Assembly: GCA_009760855.2 (NCBI GenBank)
Contig: WPIO01000072.1
Coordinates: 602,501-666,500, forward strand
From: Cristatella mucedo
Lineage: Eukaryota > Bryozoa > Phylactolaemata > Cristatellidae
Length of the DNA: 64,000 nucleotides
Direction of reading: 5' to 3'
Of the stretch, positions 1-11,140 are shown piece by piece. The stretch's first letter is position 1. Every line of letters starts with the position of its first letter. The translations under genes and the position numbers were made by a program. The notes under the pieces are model-generated. The model did not search any database. It saw only the letters and a program-made list of their open reading frames with translations, and was not told where the DNA came from.

Positions 1-299
1 TGCCTCGGTGAAGCGGTCGTATCATTGAGTGCCGGCATGCGGAACAGCCTCTCACTTAGCGCCGACACATTGTCTGGAAAGGTGATACAATTAGTGATGT
101 GACAACCTCGTCCTCGACAAGTGGGTGGATCAGGCGCAGCAGGAGCATCATCTGAATACTGATACTGAGGTGGTACTGCCCGGAGCAGAGCGCCGGCCGG
201 CGGGAAAGCCGTGCAGTATCGGTCCGCTGGCTGCCTACAGCTAGTGCTGCATGCAGCCGCTTCTGTCTACATTTCAAACCAGGAACAACCTTACAGCAA

Positions 300-445
300 G
301 CCCGCTGGTTTGACCCAGTGGTTTACGTGCTCGCCCTGGCCAAGGTCAAGGCGAATGTATTTGATGGGCGAGGTCGAGGGCTAGGGCCTCGTGGCATACG
401 TGAAGCACCTGAATTAAGATTAAGTTATCTTAAGAAGCTATACTT
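300..445 (+). repeat. SINE family A copy (tRNA-derived)
   Basis: The copy has the family-A order: a GGTTTGACCCAGTGGTT tRNA-like head, a GAGGTCGAGGGCTAGGGCCTCG box-B region (decayed), a CGTGGCATACGTGAAGC linker and an AGATTAAGTTATCTT tail. It lies downstream of HYLS1 exon 4 in what is presumably the next intron. Confidence 0.65.
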
Positions 446-794
446 GCATCATCCCAACTACAGCCTTTATGCCCTAACAACTAAATGCCTATACGTTTCA
501 ATCAATTAAACTTGCATAGTACAAACAACATAGTACAAATAGTAAAAACCCAGTAAACATGTCAAATGCTGCGCATTTGAAAAAAACAGCCTTGCATGTG
601 AATCTATTGTCGACGACAAATGCTTGCAGAAGAGCAGCTGGGCACTTCAACTTTGGTATGGTAGACAACAAGCAGCAAGAGAATAATCCATGCTATAAGT
701 GCATACTGACATTCTTGATTGCCGTCTCGGAAGCCGTGAACAGGCGCATGGATCCCAAAAGATACATTATAGCTGAACTTTTCGGTACACTTAC

Positions 795-856
795 CTGCAT
801 CGCTCGTGGATGTAGCAATTGACTCGTCACAAACCTCTGCTCTGCCCCCTCGTTTC
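795..856 (-). CDS. HYLS1: HYLS1 exon 4
   Basis: A 62-base exon with acceptor tttgtttctacag/G and donor GCAG/GTAAGT. Joined to the AG left by exon 3 it reads R-K-R-G-G-R-A-E-V-C-D-E-S and then a Ser/Thr stretch, aligning with the KRKVLRRKPDGEV..TDES region of vertebrate HYLS1. It ends in phase 1, so at least one more exon lies left of base 1. Confidence 0.8.
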
Positions 857-3800
857 CTGTAGAAACAAAAAAAACTTATACTTCGTCTGTAACTCCACAA
901 CGGCTCTGTGGATGCTATACTGGGGAGGTTTTCCATACAACAGACAGCATAGGAGGCATTCCATGTATATACAGTAGCCAGCAGACTTCATCTCACACAA
1001 GAAAAGGTAGTACTGAGTCAGAAGGCCAGTGAGTAAGAATGTTATTTACACAGTTCAGATCGGCTGGAAGGGATGTGCAGAAGAATATGTCGTTGCGCAA
1101 TAGCTGTGGGAATGAGTTCGGCAGTCTAGGACCTGAAGAGTGAAAGCATCTGTGGCCATCGGTCGTCAGTGGAAGGAGAAGAGGGCTGCTGGAAGTATTT
1201 GATCGCAAGGCGAGACTGAAATTGGTGCAGCATGCCAGCTGGGTATGGAGAAGCCTAGTCCTGGCAGACTTCGTGAGTCAAAGCGGGAAACTTGCTCTGC
1301 CGCCTTCGACCAAAATAGGGAGTCGTCTGAGCTCTTAGACCGAATTTCTTGAATTCAAAAAACAACCTAGCAGCCTAATTCATCGTCAACTGTAGAGGCT
1401 TAATGGGTTCTTCTAAAGCCCTTCGAAAAACAGGATGTTACCAACATCTTTGGCCAGCCACTCAAGTAAACAGTCCTTAATTCTGGCCAGGAAATGGAGC
1501 ATGATTACCAGATGTGGAGACAGTTTTCTAAATAAAGCTTTGAAGCGTCAAGCTTTGGAACGTCCAAATGACCATCTAAATGACTCTAAAGCACTCGACA
1601 ATATTCGCTCTACGGCAGCTCCAAATAGGAGTGCAAAGTCACTTATGCCAGCCTTAGGTTACGGTTTCCTATGAGTTCGGTTTTAGGTAATCAGCCGACA
1701 TACAAGATCGAATGTCTACAAAACAAGAGTTCAGATCATCAATCGCTACAGCTGGTTGAGAGATTGAACGACAAGTACCTCAGGATACCGTCGTTGTGGA
1801 ATTGCTAGCAGATGCAGTGGGCAGGAGATTTACAGTCTCCAGAGATGCTTTACGGATGAAAAACACGAACCGAGAACAGATTCTCATGGAACTACACGTG
1901 GGACAGGTCTGTGGTGTGACACCTAACTGCTACACTACACTGACTGAACACAATCGGACAGATATAATCAGAACCATGCCAGCATCTTGTCAGAAAACTG
2001 CTTGTTGTTCTCAATCGTTCCAGCCAGTTCTGGTGATCGATTGTGCCGAATGCTGCTGACTAGTCTAGCAGGACTAAGGCAATAAAGTAATCGTAATAAT
2101 TGCTACTTAGAATGCCATTCTTTACACAAAGGCAATAAGTTACAATCCAACGATGTCACTTGAATCCCGACTGACATTTTTCCTGCTAAAATTCATTTGT
2201 GTCTATGGGCCTATTGAGCTGTTAACAACACATTTTTCAAGGATCTTCCCGAAAAAAGGAAGATAGGCCAATGATCAGCTAGAGCCTGTGAATTTAAGCC
2301 AGTCCGGTTAGCAGATCGCAGGAAAAGAGTACAGCAAAGATACTAAGTGCCGACCGACAATTGGTGATCAACTACAGCCAAAGATTGCACTGAAGTATCA
2401 AGAAACAAGTGCTGTCCTCCACAAGTTCATGGGTAACCCGTGGAGTTGACAAGCATCCAGGCTGCATGCGCTACCGCTCGCCCTCACCAGTGATTAGCCA
2501 CCGCTTTCACTTCAGCCAGGCATGGGAAATCTGCGAGGAGTGCAGCCTTTTAATTGAGAATCCAGATTACTCTCCATCCGGCTAGCCGCCAGACTGAAGC
2601 AGCGTGCTGAAGCTGGAGAGTGCTGTCAGCGCAGCGCACCTACTCAGCTTCAATGCAGGACTCGTCGAAGCAAACGAACCGCTACCACGGGCCAGGCTAG
2701 CAGGTTGACAAAAGTGTGGCTGCTACGAGTACAATCTCCGAGCTAGCGCCGAGCCCCTACCCGCTTCGAGGCTACATCCTGCAGCCACCCCCTCCAGCAA
2801 ACATCTCACAAGCGCTGCCGACTCGCTGCAACCAGCCCAAGTTACGGTGACTCACCTCAGCACCTTGCGCTTAATAAAGCTTGGCACGTCTTCGGACTCC
2901 CGATCCACGTCGTCGTCGGCACCTTCGCCATCGTCGTCTCGCTTCGGTGCACTTCCGGCTGCTTGGCGGAGCCCACGCCAGTCATCACCACCCCCTGCAG
3001 GCATTTGACGAGTGCGAGTCACCTGCTCCTCGGAGCATACAGCTTCGAGGAGCGGCTGCTGCTGCTGACGCTGGAGAGACGTCATGGTGCCCTGGCGGCC
3101 TGGCGCAGCCGATCTGACGCCGTCGAGACCAGGACCTCGTGGAGCGAAGGGCTCGGCGATTTCCGGCTTTGAGAACTGGCCTGCTCAAAGGAAACAAAAC
3201 AGTTGACCAATCACTTGACAACGACGACGCAATGGCGCCCACAGCACGGAAAAGCGCCAGCAGACCACGCGTGCGGGAATTATCCCCACCTGCCTCAACC
3301 TATGCTGGGAGAGCAGCAGATAGCCTCTGGTCGAAGACCACAACGGACAGACACTCGGGGCGGCAGCTTGGCGTGCCCAGGCACCTAAATGCGCACACGT
3401 GCATTCAGGCAGAGCATCGTGGTACAGCGAGCTCACTAGTGGAAATTTAAAGCCAAAGGCCTATGCTGGTGTTGACCACATCAGAACGACAGCATCAACA
3501 GATCAATCGATCAAGCACTTGGGATAAACAAGAGGTTCAGGATCGCTACCCGCTCGACGTGCAACTGCCCCACCCCCACTCGGTCCCATGGCAAACCGCC
3601 CTCGGTTGATGTGCCTTTTCAAACGAATAATTGCTTCAGCTACGAGGGTCGGCCAACGGTTCTGTCAGCTGTGCCAAGCTACCAATGTCTCACAATACGA
3701 ATCGGGCTATCACCTGCTGCACAGCTCAGCTTGCACAGTTGCATGCTACAGGAAAACATGTGACAAAACAGAGAGCTGTAACACTCGACAGAACTTGCCA

Positions 3801-5824
3801 GCAGGCAAGTCTCAGTGCTTGCGGTCAGTGGGAAAACACTCCTACATCAGAAACCATTTTTTTGGAGAATTATTGTCATTTTACAACCTATGCCGAGGCA
3901 TTAAATTAAAGATCATTCGCTGCTTTCAAACGTTGTCTATCTACCCGAGGCAGAAACACGAGTATCATGCATGCAAGCCACTCCAGCTGGACGAGTTCCA
4001 GCCGGTTTGAGGTCGTTGCTGCCAGACGGCTTGCAAGACATCGGCTTGGCAGACAACCCATTACTCTGGCTTTGTGGTGGGTCGAAAAAAATATTTAGAT
4101 CTTACCGGCGCAAGCAATAAGAGGAAGCAGTGTGCGGGCAGGCGGCGCACACAAAACAATTGCCCTCCTTTGCCTAACCGCCTGATCATTATGCAGATTC
4201 GAGTAGAGACAGACCGGAAAACAGGGACCGAATGCCTAGCCAAGACTGATGGACTCTGGATGCGCTCAACCAGAGTCTTTGATGTCTGTGAAACTGCTAA
4301 TCACCCCTGGGAAAGTAGCTCAGTCCAATAATTCCCTACTTCCTCTCTACCTCCCCTCTCCAGTATTTCTTGGATATACATGTATTTTGCATACTCAACA
4401 CTTGCTCACCTAGCTTGCCAAACTATCCGAAAGAAAAGGATGGTTTTACAAAATTTTTACTTTGTCTTTGTCTTTGTTCCTGGGTAGTGTGTTATTTCCC
4501 ACTTGCTTAAGCTTCAAGAGTACACAAAAAGGCAACTAGTTCCCACAAGCAGTACTTTTTTGGACAGGCCGGCAATGAATTTGAAAGTGACTTACTTTCT
4601 AGAACATCGCAGGTGCAGCCAAGGCCAAAAGTCTTGTGTTTATTCAAATATGTATACATGTATATTTCCCAGTATTAATAAATCAAACAGTAATCAAATC
4701 CAATCATAACGTCCCAAAAACTATAAAGTGGTTCACTAGTTGATGTGTCTACCTTTATTGTTGATAACTAGACAACTAGAAGTCATTAAGACAGGGTACT
4801 AATAAGCTGTTATATGCCCTAATATGTCATCATTATTGGTACCTTCCTTTTTCGTACTTTTCAGCAATATACATAGCAGTATAAATAAATGCATGAACTG
4901 TAAGCCTGCCAGTTCAGTTTCAATACAGCTACCTTAATTGGATACCTATCCCAATTTTATTGAGATGGCATCAAGAGGCTGCAAGCATTAACCAAATGCA
5001 TTTTGCTACGAATGCTACAAATGCATCACAAGAGTGAAATGGAAAAAGTGCTTCGTGGCAGCAAGACATACAAGGCATATTTCACATGCCTATCAGGGAT
5101 CGAGTTCTGGGAGCCTCAAATCCCCTGTGAGAACTGCAAGAAAGCCGTGGAAGGTAAGACTGAAAATTGGTGCTCGCAACTGCACGTTGTAAAATTGTTA
5201 GTCATGAGTGAAACGAATAATTTCTTCGTGAGACCATAGATAAGGATCATTGAGTGCAATGAATTTCCCGAAAGGTTACCAGTAAGGAGAAATCGGACTG
5301 GAGCAGATTCACCGAAGTGGTTCCACAAATACAGCTGCAGAGGCTCTGCAGCAGCTATATAAATGAGGCAATAGAATCTGTCGAATTTCACTTGTGTACT
5401 AACCCACTAGCATAAATGTAGGAACAATCTAAGCTGGGGCGCTGCAGGCTAACAGTCAATTTGGCCAGAAGTAGCTTTACTTGCTGACATTGATCACGAG
5501 TTGGCTAAGCCCTATTGTGCCCCACATTCGTCTGTTGTAGAAATGACACAGTCTCAATGGCAATGTGTAACCACCTGCTGCTAGACACGATCGTGGTAGA
5601 CACGCTCATGGCTAGCTGTCGATACAGCCATGCACACATATAATAAGGACGATGGTATCACCCTACGAGGGAGGACCACTCAAAACATCCGGTTCACATA
5701 CGGTCTTGGCGCTGGCTGGTTACACGCACTCACTCACTCACTCACTCACTCACTCACTCACTCACTCACTCACTCACTCACTCACTCACTCACTCACTCA
5801 CTCACTCACTCACTCACTCACTCA

Positions 5825-5875
<51 letters not shown>

Positions 5876-8800
5876 TATCCCCAACCCCTACAGCCCCATA
5901 TCCGCCCTACAAAGCTGCTGGTGCTAGCATCGGCGCCACAACGGCCCAAGAGTGCTTAGCCCAGTATGTGTCATACACCGGTGCTCCAATGATATGAACT
6001 ATGCAGTAAACCAAATCTCTTTCTAAGCATTTCACATAGGCAGAAAAGAAACATTTAATCTTATAAGCAATAATAATAGGAATAATGTGCATAAAAAACG
6101 ATTCACAACGGCTGCCTGTTCAAAACAGCTGCATTTGCCAGTCAGCAAAGGCAGAGCAAAAAAAGAAAACCTGCTGCATTTGCTGCTGTGCCTTGGTTTC
6201 AGCATTCGGAAGTAGAGATGAACTGGCACTTCCTAATAAAGATGTTGGGCAGCTCAAGTTAATGCAGATTTCTTTTCACAAACCAAAGAACCATACCTGG
6301 ATTGTGCTGGCTCTGATTAGGTGACCACCGTCCGGCTTGGGGCAACAACAACTGGTTGTACGTCTTGTGAGCTGGCTTTGTAATCCTGCTGCCCACACCC
6401 ATGTTTTCTTTATCCAACTGAGCTGTCGCAGTCTAAAAAATCACAAACTCCTTGAGTAGACATGAAATGTGAAAAGAGTAAAGCGTGCTAATAGATCTGC
6501 ATATGCCTTCTCTCGCCTGGACCATGTGTGCATGTTCGTGTGCGAAAGACCTGCGAAGTGAGCTTATTTTGGTGGCTTAAGTCTCTTACAAAATCCATGC
6601 ACCGTGAGAATCAAGATTAAACCAGAACCGATGCTAAGTGTTATGAAGTCCGGTTTTCGAGCAAACTACTTCACAGAGTTAGCACTACTGATAGCATATT
6701 ACGACCTTGTCAGGAATGCCGACCTAGGAAGGAAGTCTCTCAGCTAATTCTTGGTGAGCCATGATGGCACACTAGGTAAGGCGGTTGCTTTCACGACCTT
6801 GGTCCAGAGGTCGTGGGTTCGAATCCTGTGGTGGGCGATCCTTAATCGCCACTGCAAGCGGTGGTGATATCTGTAAAGGCTCTTCTGTCGCTATACAAAA
6901 AGAGGCTGTTTAATCAGCTAGTATATTTAATTGTGCTGGTTCTACCATCCATCGTTGATGCCATTAATCTCTGTGTTCTTGAGCACCTATAATCTCGCCC
7001 GACCATCATTAGCACTGCGCAGCAAGGTTTTAGCAAAGTTTTAAGTCAAAACTCAGTGGAAGATTTCTGAGCATGGATGTCAATGGCCAACGGTCACTCG
7101 GTAATCCTTTAAAGTAAGGCTCTATTCTAGGTCCACTTCTTTCCCAACTTCTACAATAATCATCTTGCCGATGCTATTGCCAAGCATAATCTAGGCTGTC
7201 ATTTTTATGCAGATGAATGACTCAGAACTGCACTAGTAGTTCGATCCCTCCCTATCTTCTAGCACAGCAAACTACAGGCTGGCTTGGCCCAGTGGTTAAG
7301 GAGTTTGTCCAGACTGAGGTCAAGGTAAATGTATTGGATGACCGAGGTCGTGGGCTCGAGCCCCGTGGCATCTGTGAAGGTCCTGAACACAGATTAAGTT
7401 ATCTTAGGGCCCTATACAGATGAACTATTATCTATTTATTTGTCAGCTCTCTTACAGCTTGTATTGCTGACATTCACGTGTAGAAGACAATAAAATTTCT
7501 TGAATTAAATGACGATAAACCAACAGAATCAATCAGGAAAAACTTAATCACTAAGGAACTTGACAGCTAAATCCTCAAAATGGACTTGGCCAGCACATCT
7601 CCAGAAGCCTCTGCAAGCAATATGAGTGACCATCTATAAAATGACCTGTTACATGTCCTACATCAGATCCACGGTCCGGTGCACCTACTCTCAGCTACAT
7701 AACATTGCAAAAATTCGGGCTAGCTTGGACAATGGTACTACAGCCAAGCTGGCCCATGCATTTGTAATACCCTGTTTAGACTTCTGTAATTCATAGCTAA
7801 TATGTCTTCCTGCCTCTGCAGTAAAAAACATGGGATGGTGAAAAACTCTGCAGCTATTCCTGTCTGTCAAGAACGTTGCAGCTGCTACGTGACATCAAAA
7901 TTGCAAGTGCTAGAAGGGGTTCTCAACCTTACTAATGCTGCGACCCTTTAATACAGTTCCTCATGTTGTAGCGACCCCCAACCATAAAATTATTTTCGTT
8001 GCTATTTCATAACTGTAATTTTGCTGCTAGGAATCGTAATGTGAATATCACTTGTGCAGGATATATTTTCATTGTCATAAATTGAACATAATTAAAGCAT
8101 AGTGATTAGTCACACAAAAATAATACACAATTATAGGAAAGGACTATCGGCAATGCGTGTTTTCAGATGGTCTTAGGCGACTCCTGTGAAAGGGCCAGGC
8201 CGTTCGACCCCCAAAGGGTCGCTACCAACAGGTTGAGAACTGCTGTGCTAGTAGCTCTCACTAGTTCAGAAGGTCAAAGTGAAGATACTGTAGGGGCTGA
8301 GAGAATGCTGCAGACAACGCAGGAGCAATACGCTGAGAGAGAACCGGGAACAGGTAGAAAAGTCTGTCAAAACAGCACAAGAGAAGAGCAGACCGCTAAC
8401 GACTTCTGCTGGAGGCTTCTCCTGCACAACACCTGCTCAACTATGCCGCGCCAGGATTCCACAAACCACTGGAAATGTGCTGGCGGGATACAGGTTTCAT
8501 CTGCCTCATTCCGGAGGAGCTAATGCAACCTAGCCTCTGGACAGGTGAACGTGAGTGTCGGGGCTGCCACGACCACAAAGAAGCCTGTATCTAGCCAGTT
8601 CGAGCTCTTGGCATGTGCCCATGGTGACTCTCATTTCATGCAGTGCCCATCATGACTCTCATTTCATCATTCATCATGGCTCCCTCCCGACTTTCGTCAG
8701 AACATCCCCTGACCTGACCACATTTAAAAGGAACTTAAAACACACCTATTTAGGACAGTATTTAGTGGGTCCCTGTGATTCGTCCTGCATGTGCTAATGT

Positions 8801-11140
8801 GTGCTGACACTGTGCATGCTGCCACTAACCACATTTGCATGCTGATCCTGTGCATGTCACCCCTAACCATATTATTCATTTTGTTTGTTTTTCAAGCATG
8901 ATTTTACTTACCATTCAATCGCATTTCACTGTGCAGCAAATGTAAAGCGCCTAGAAAGAGATTAAGTTCTCTGTGGGCGCTTTATCAAGTGCATTATTAT
9001 TATTATGGTGACTCTCATTTCATGCAGTGCCCATGATGATTCTCATTTCAGAGTAAACTAGATTCTTCGAGATCCTGGGCGATTGCTGCAGCAACGGAAG
9101 GCTGCCTGGCAGCTAGAGCCAGCCATTGCGTGAGAGGGATGGCTAGCACCAACGTTTCTGCTACCTAGCCACAAAGGCCTGGCTACTACGCCTCCGCGAA
9201 AGTTTACAAAACCAGTCGGCATAAAGGGTATCCTCAGTACTTTGCTTTTTCAGCCCGATGAACGGCCCGACTGATTTTGCAGGTGCTCTCTCACGACTTC
9301 GTCTGGCACAAGAGCGGCAGGCACACCAATGCAGCGATGGTCCACAAAGCTGGTTCCACCACACAGAGCTAGTCGACCCTCTTTAGGTGGTGTTTAATTA
9401 AAGGCTGGGCACAAGATCGTCATCCTAGTCATCATGGAGGCATGACGTTCGGCCAACCACCAAGCAGTGCCTGGGTGCCTCGCCACGGCAGCCGGCTCAC
9501 TGAGCCGCAGGGCTGCGAAGCTGCTGCTGCCGCCGCAGCTGCCCATACCTGAAGCCGAGTCGAAGACGCAGCAGCGCCTCTGGTGTCGGGAAGCGTGAAG
9601 GCTCTGCTGTCTCCGTGGTAGTTCGGCTGCCGCAGGACGGGCACCACCTCCGTGGGCCCACGACTGCCGGCCGACGTCGACATGTCGTTGATACTTGACA
9701 CTGCATGGCTGGTGCACAGCGAGGCCGACGACGGATCAGACGAAACGCTGGAGTTCCTCTTCTCATACGAGACGAGCTGTTTCAAGTCTGCAAGCAGACA
9801 TGAGCGTGAGTCGCCTGCTGTTAAGGACGAGCTGCCGGTAGGAGGAGTGACGCCGGCTGCTATGCAAGGCAGTGGCGGTGAACGACTCCCAGCAGCACTG
9901 CTGCCTGACTACTCTCGACCAGCTAGCTTGCCACCTGTCAGCTCTAGACGCGAGCTATTTTTTTACAAATAGCAGTGGATAGTCGCGTGAGCTCAGGCAC
10001 GCTCCAGACAGTGAGGGGAGGGGTTTCTAGGTTCTCTCCCTCGATGCACTCTTGCCAATGCAGGCACCTACTCAAGCAAGCAACTCTGCTTAAAAGGAAA
10101 CACTGTGTCATCTGTTGAAAATGTACAGCCGCCTGGGTCCACCTGAGCCGATGCCTAGTGTTACTTGCAAGCAGACTGAGCCTATAACGTAATGTATCTC
10201 CGTCTGTAACTCCACAAAGTCATAAAGACCATGTGGGTGTTACGCAGGAGAGTTTAGTATAGCGCACTCACAGCCTAAGCGGCTTTCGGTACGCATTCGG
10301 TAGCCAACAGACTTCGTCCCACGCAACAAAGAGAAAGTGGGAAGCATAGCAGAGTCAGGAGAGCAGTTGAGGTAGTGATAAGCATGGAAGTAGCAGCTCA
10401 GAACCGCTGAAAGGGATTAGCCATAGTCGGCAGCAGGAGAGTAGTTGTCGTTGCGTAAGAATTGTAGAAGCGAGTTCCACAGTCTAGGACCTGCAGAGCT
10501 AAAGCTTCTGTCGCCAACGGTCTTCAAGCAGAGGAATTGGACAGCTAATTTATTGTCCACACAGGATCTGAGGGCGCGAACATGCTGAAACTGATGCAGC
10601 AGTTCAGCTAGGTACGAAGGAGCCAAGCCGTGGCGGGCCTTCTGGGTCAGCGTAAGAACTTTGCTCTGTATCATTTGCTCAACCGGCAACCATCCTAGCT
10701 CTTTCAGCAGAGGTGACACGTGCTCAAACTTCTGGGACTTGAAGACTAGCCTTGCAGCCACATTCATAGTCAGCTGCAGTGGCCTAATCGCTTTTTTTGC
10801 TATCGTGCTGCCTCGGGCTCGCGACTTGCAAGAGACATGTCATGCCACACGTGCTACATGTCACCAAGCTGGCTACGCACCACTAGAGACAGGACGTGAG
10901 CAGACTCACTGAGCGGGTCCTGCTTTAGAAGGAGACCCGAAGCGGGCCCTGCGCCGGGGTGAGGCCGCAGCAGCTGCGTCAGCTCAAGCACCGAAGCTCG
11001 GAGCTCGCGGCTACGGCGCGCGCGCGCACCCACTCACCCTCGCGGAACTCGGACAGGCGCGGCTCGGGCACGTTAGCGTAGCCGAGCTTTCGCAGCTCGG
11101 CGCGAATTTCGTCGTCGGTGAAGTCAAAAGTCCCTTGCAT
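795..11140 (-). CDS. HYLS1: HYLS1-like centriolar and ciliogenesis-associated protein, 5' four coding exons (3' end outside window)
   Basis: HYLS1 is a centriole protein needed for ciliogenesis. Four minus-strand exons join with consistent phases: 11,140-11,038, 9,787-9,549, 3,070-2,856 and 856-795. The joined N-terminus contains FTDDEIRAELRKLGY and then SEFRE/DLKQLVSYEK, where one G carried from exon 1 makes the Asp codon. This matches the acidic/leucine N-terminal box of animal HYLS1 as I recall it. Exons 3 and 4 join to give IKRKVLR/KRGG...VCDES, close to the vertebrate HYLS1 stretch KRKVLRRKPDGEV..TDES. All donors are GT and all acceptors AG. The conserved C-terminal HYLS1 region must lie at coordinates below 1. 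The exon 2 donor and exon 3 acceptor each have an alternative. The reading frame stays open upstream of the chosen ATG for at least 80 bases, so the true start could be further 5'. Identity is strong; exact boundaries are moderate. Confidence 0.8.
880..2260 (-). mobile_element. Degraded LINE (reverse-transcriptase C-terminal part), HYLS1 intron 3
   Basis: The reverse complement of 993-1,208 reads a GPRLPNSFPQLLRND-type motif typical of the end of LINE ORF2. Similar DNA recurs at 10,205-10,790 and 61,740-61,909. Bases 1,435-2,060 resemble the antisense RT-domain relics at 14,560-15,070 and 50,400-51,500. Frameshifts and stops throughout show that it is dead. Confidence 0.6.
2261..2855. other. 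HYLS1 intron 3, unique-looking sequence
   Basis: I see no recognisable gene, repeat family or long simple repeat here. GC content rises towards the exon 3 donor. Confidence 0.4.
2856..3070 (-). CDS. HYLS1: HYLS1 exon 3
   Basis: The exon encodes a Gln-rich then acidic segment (RQQQQPLLEAVCSEEQV, then DDDGEGADDDVD) ending FIKRKVLR. The donor is CTGAG/GTGAGT, leaving two bases of an Arg codon. The acceptor tctctccag/CGT gives the required phase 0. A better-looking acceptor, cctttgagcag at 3,181-3,191, would start the exon at 3,180 but needs phase 1, which exon 2 does not obviously supply. Confidence 0.7.
3192..5725. other. HYLS1 intron 2, unassigned sequence
   Basis: The open frames here (for example 3,588-4,010 plus) have no recognisable domain. 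There are AT-rich stretches near 4,660-4,990 and no identified mobile element. Confidence 0.35.
5727..5876 (+). repeat. Compound microsatellite (CACT)n-(CA)n
   Basis: About 100 bp of uninterrupted CACT units is followed directly by about 46 bp of CA units. The Thr-His and Ser-Leu-Thr-His frames through it are artefacts of the repeat. Confidence 0.97.
6750..6935 (+). repeat. SINE family B copy with near-intact pol III promoter
   Basis: The tRNA-like head has an A box (TGGCACACTAGGTAAGG) and a perfect B box (GGTTCGAATCC at 6,816-6,826). It is followed by a GGTGGGCGATC linker, a GCGGTGGTGATA segment and the tail CTATACAAAAAGAGGCTG then TTTAATCAGCTAG. Reverse-oriented relatives are at 45,690, 47,283 and 55,300. 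Confidence 0.85.
7268..7432 (+). repeat. SINE family A copy
   Basis: It starts GGCTTGGCCCAGTGGTTAAG and has the B-box-like GGTCGTGGGCTCGAGCC. Next come CGTGGCATCTGTGAAGG and the tail AGATTAAGTTATCTTAGGG with CTATACAGATGAA. It is one of the better-preserved plus-strand copies. Confidence 0.8.
7700..7907 (+). mobile_element. LINE fragment (RT thumb/C-terminal region)
   Basis: The TACAGCCAAGCTGGCCCATG segment and the AAAAACTCTGCAGCTATTCC segment recur at 20,160-20,300 and 37,320-37,470. It encodes a decayed (V)KNSAA..V stretch typical of LINE ORF2 ends. The SPIN-like element interrupts its right side. Confidence 0.55.
7908..8253 (-). mobile_element. SPIN-like (Space Invaders) non-autonomous hAT element, copy 1, with target-site duplication
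   Basis: The ends are GGTTCTCAACCTT on the left and GGTTGAGAACTGCTG on the right, imperfect inverted repeats matching the SPIN terminus CAGYGGTTCTCAACC as I recall it. Subterminal GCGACCCTTTAATACAGTTC and TTCGACCCCCAAAGGGTCGC also match SPIN. Flanks tgctagaa (7,908-7,915) and tgctagta (8,246-8,253) agree at 7 of 8 positions and fit the nnnTAnnn site preference known for Buster-type hATs. No transposase is encoded; length without flanks is about 330 bp. Confidence 0.88.
8640..9006 (+). mobile_element. LINE 3' end: ORF2 C-terminus, 3' UTR and palindromic tail
   Basis: The segment encodes SPDLTTFKRNLK near 8,705, the usual end of this LINE's ORF2, then a 3' UTR shared almost exactly with 27,790-28,070. 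The tail is AAGCGCCTAGAAAGAGATTA with TTCTCTGTGGGCGCTT, then ATCAAGTGCATTATTATTAT. It is 5'-truncated, as expected for target-primed reverse transcription. Confidence 0.85.
9549..9787 (-). CDS. HYLS1: HYLS1 exon 2
   Basis: The acceptor is tgtctgcttgcag/AC; with the carried G it starts D-L-K-Q-L-V-S-Y-E-K. The exon continues Ser-rich (NSSVSSDPSSAS) and reaches the donor CTTCAG/GTATGG in phase 0. An alternative donor, GGCTCA/GTGAGC, also phase 0, would extend the exon to 9,501 through a poly-Ala run. Confidence 0.75.
10200..10790 (-). mobile_element. LINE relic, reverse-transcriptase C-terminal domain (HYLS1 intron 1)
   Basis: The reverse complement gives an open 116-codon stretch: ARLVFKSQKFEH, then LLKELGWLPVEQ, then GLAPSYLAELL and SAGPRLWNSLLQFLRN. 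This is the typical C-terminal end of Rex/CR1/L2-like LINE ORF2 proteins. The catalytic part is missing. Confidence 0.8.

Noticed and set aside
5003-5239. Possible exon (FWEPQIPCENCKKAVEG before a GTAAGA)
   Set aside because: The donor is good, but no acceptor-phase partner or family match was found, and it lies within HYLS1 intron 2 on the other strand.
5630-5959. Frames of Thr-His and Ser-Leu-Thr-His repeats
   Set aside because: They come entirely from the (CACT)n/(CA)n microsatellite.
6750-6830. Possible tRNA gene
   Set aside because: A and B boxes are present, but several relatives share the same non-tRNA 3' part and tail, so it is a tRNA-derived SINE head.
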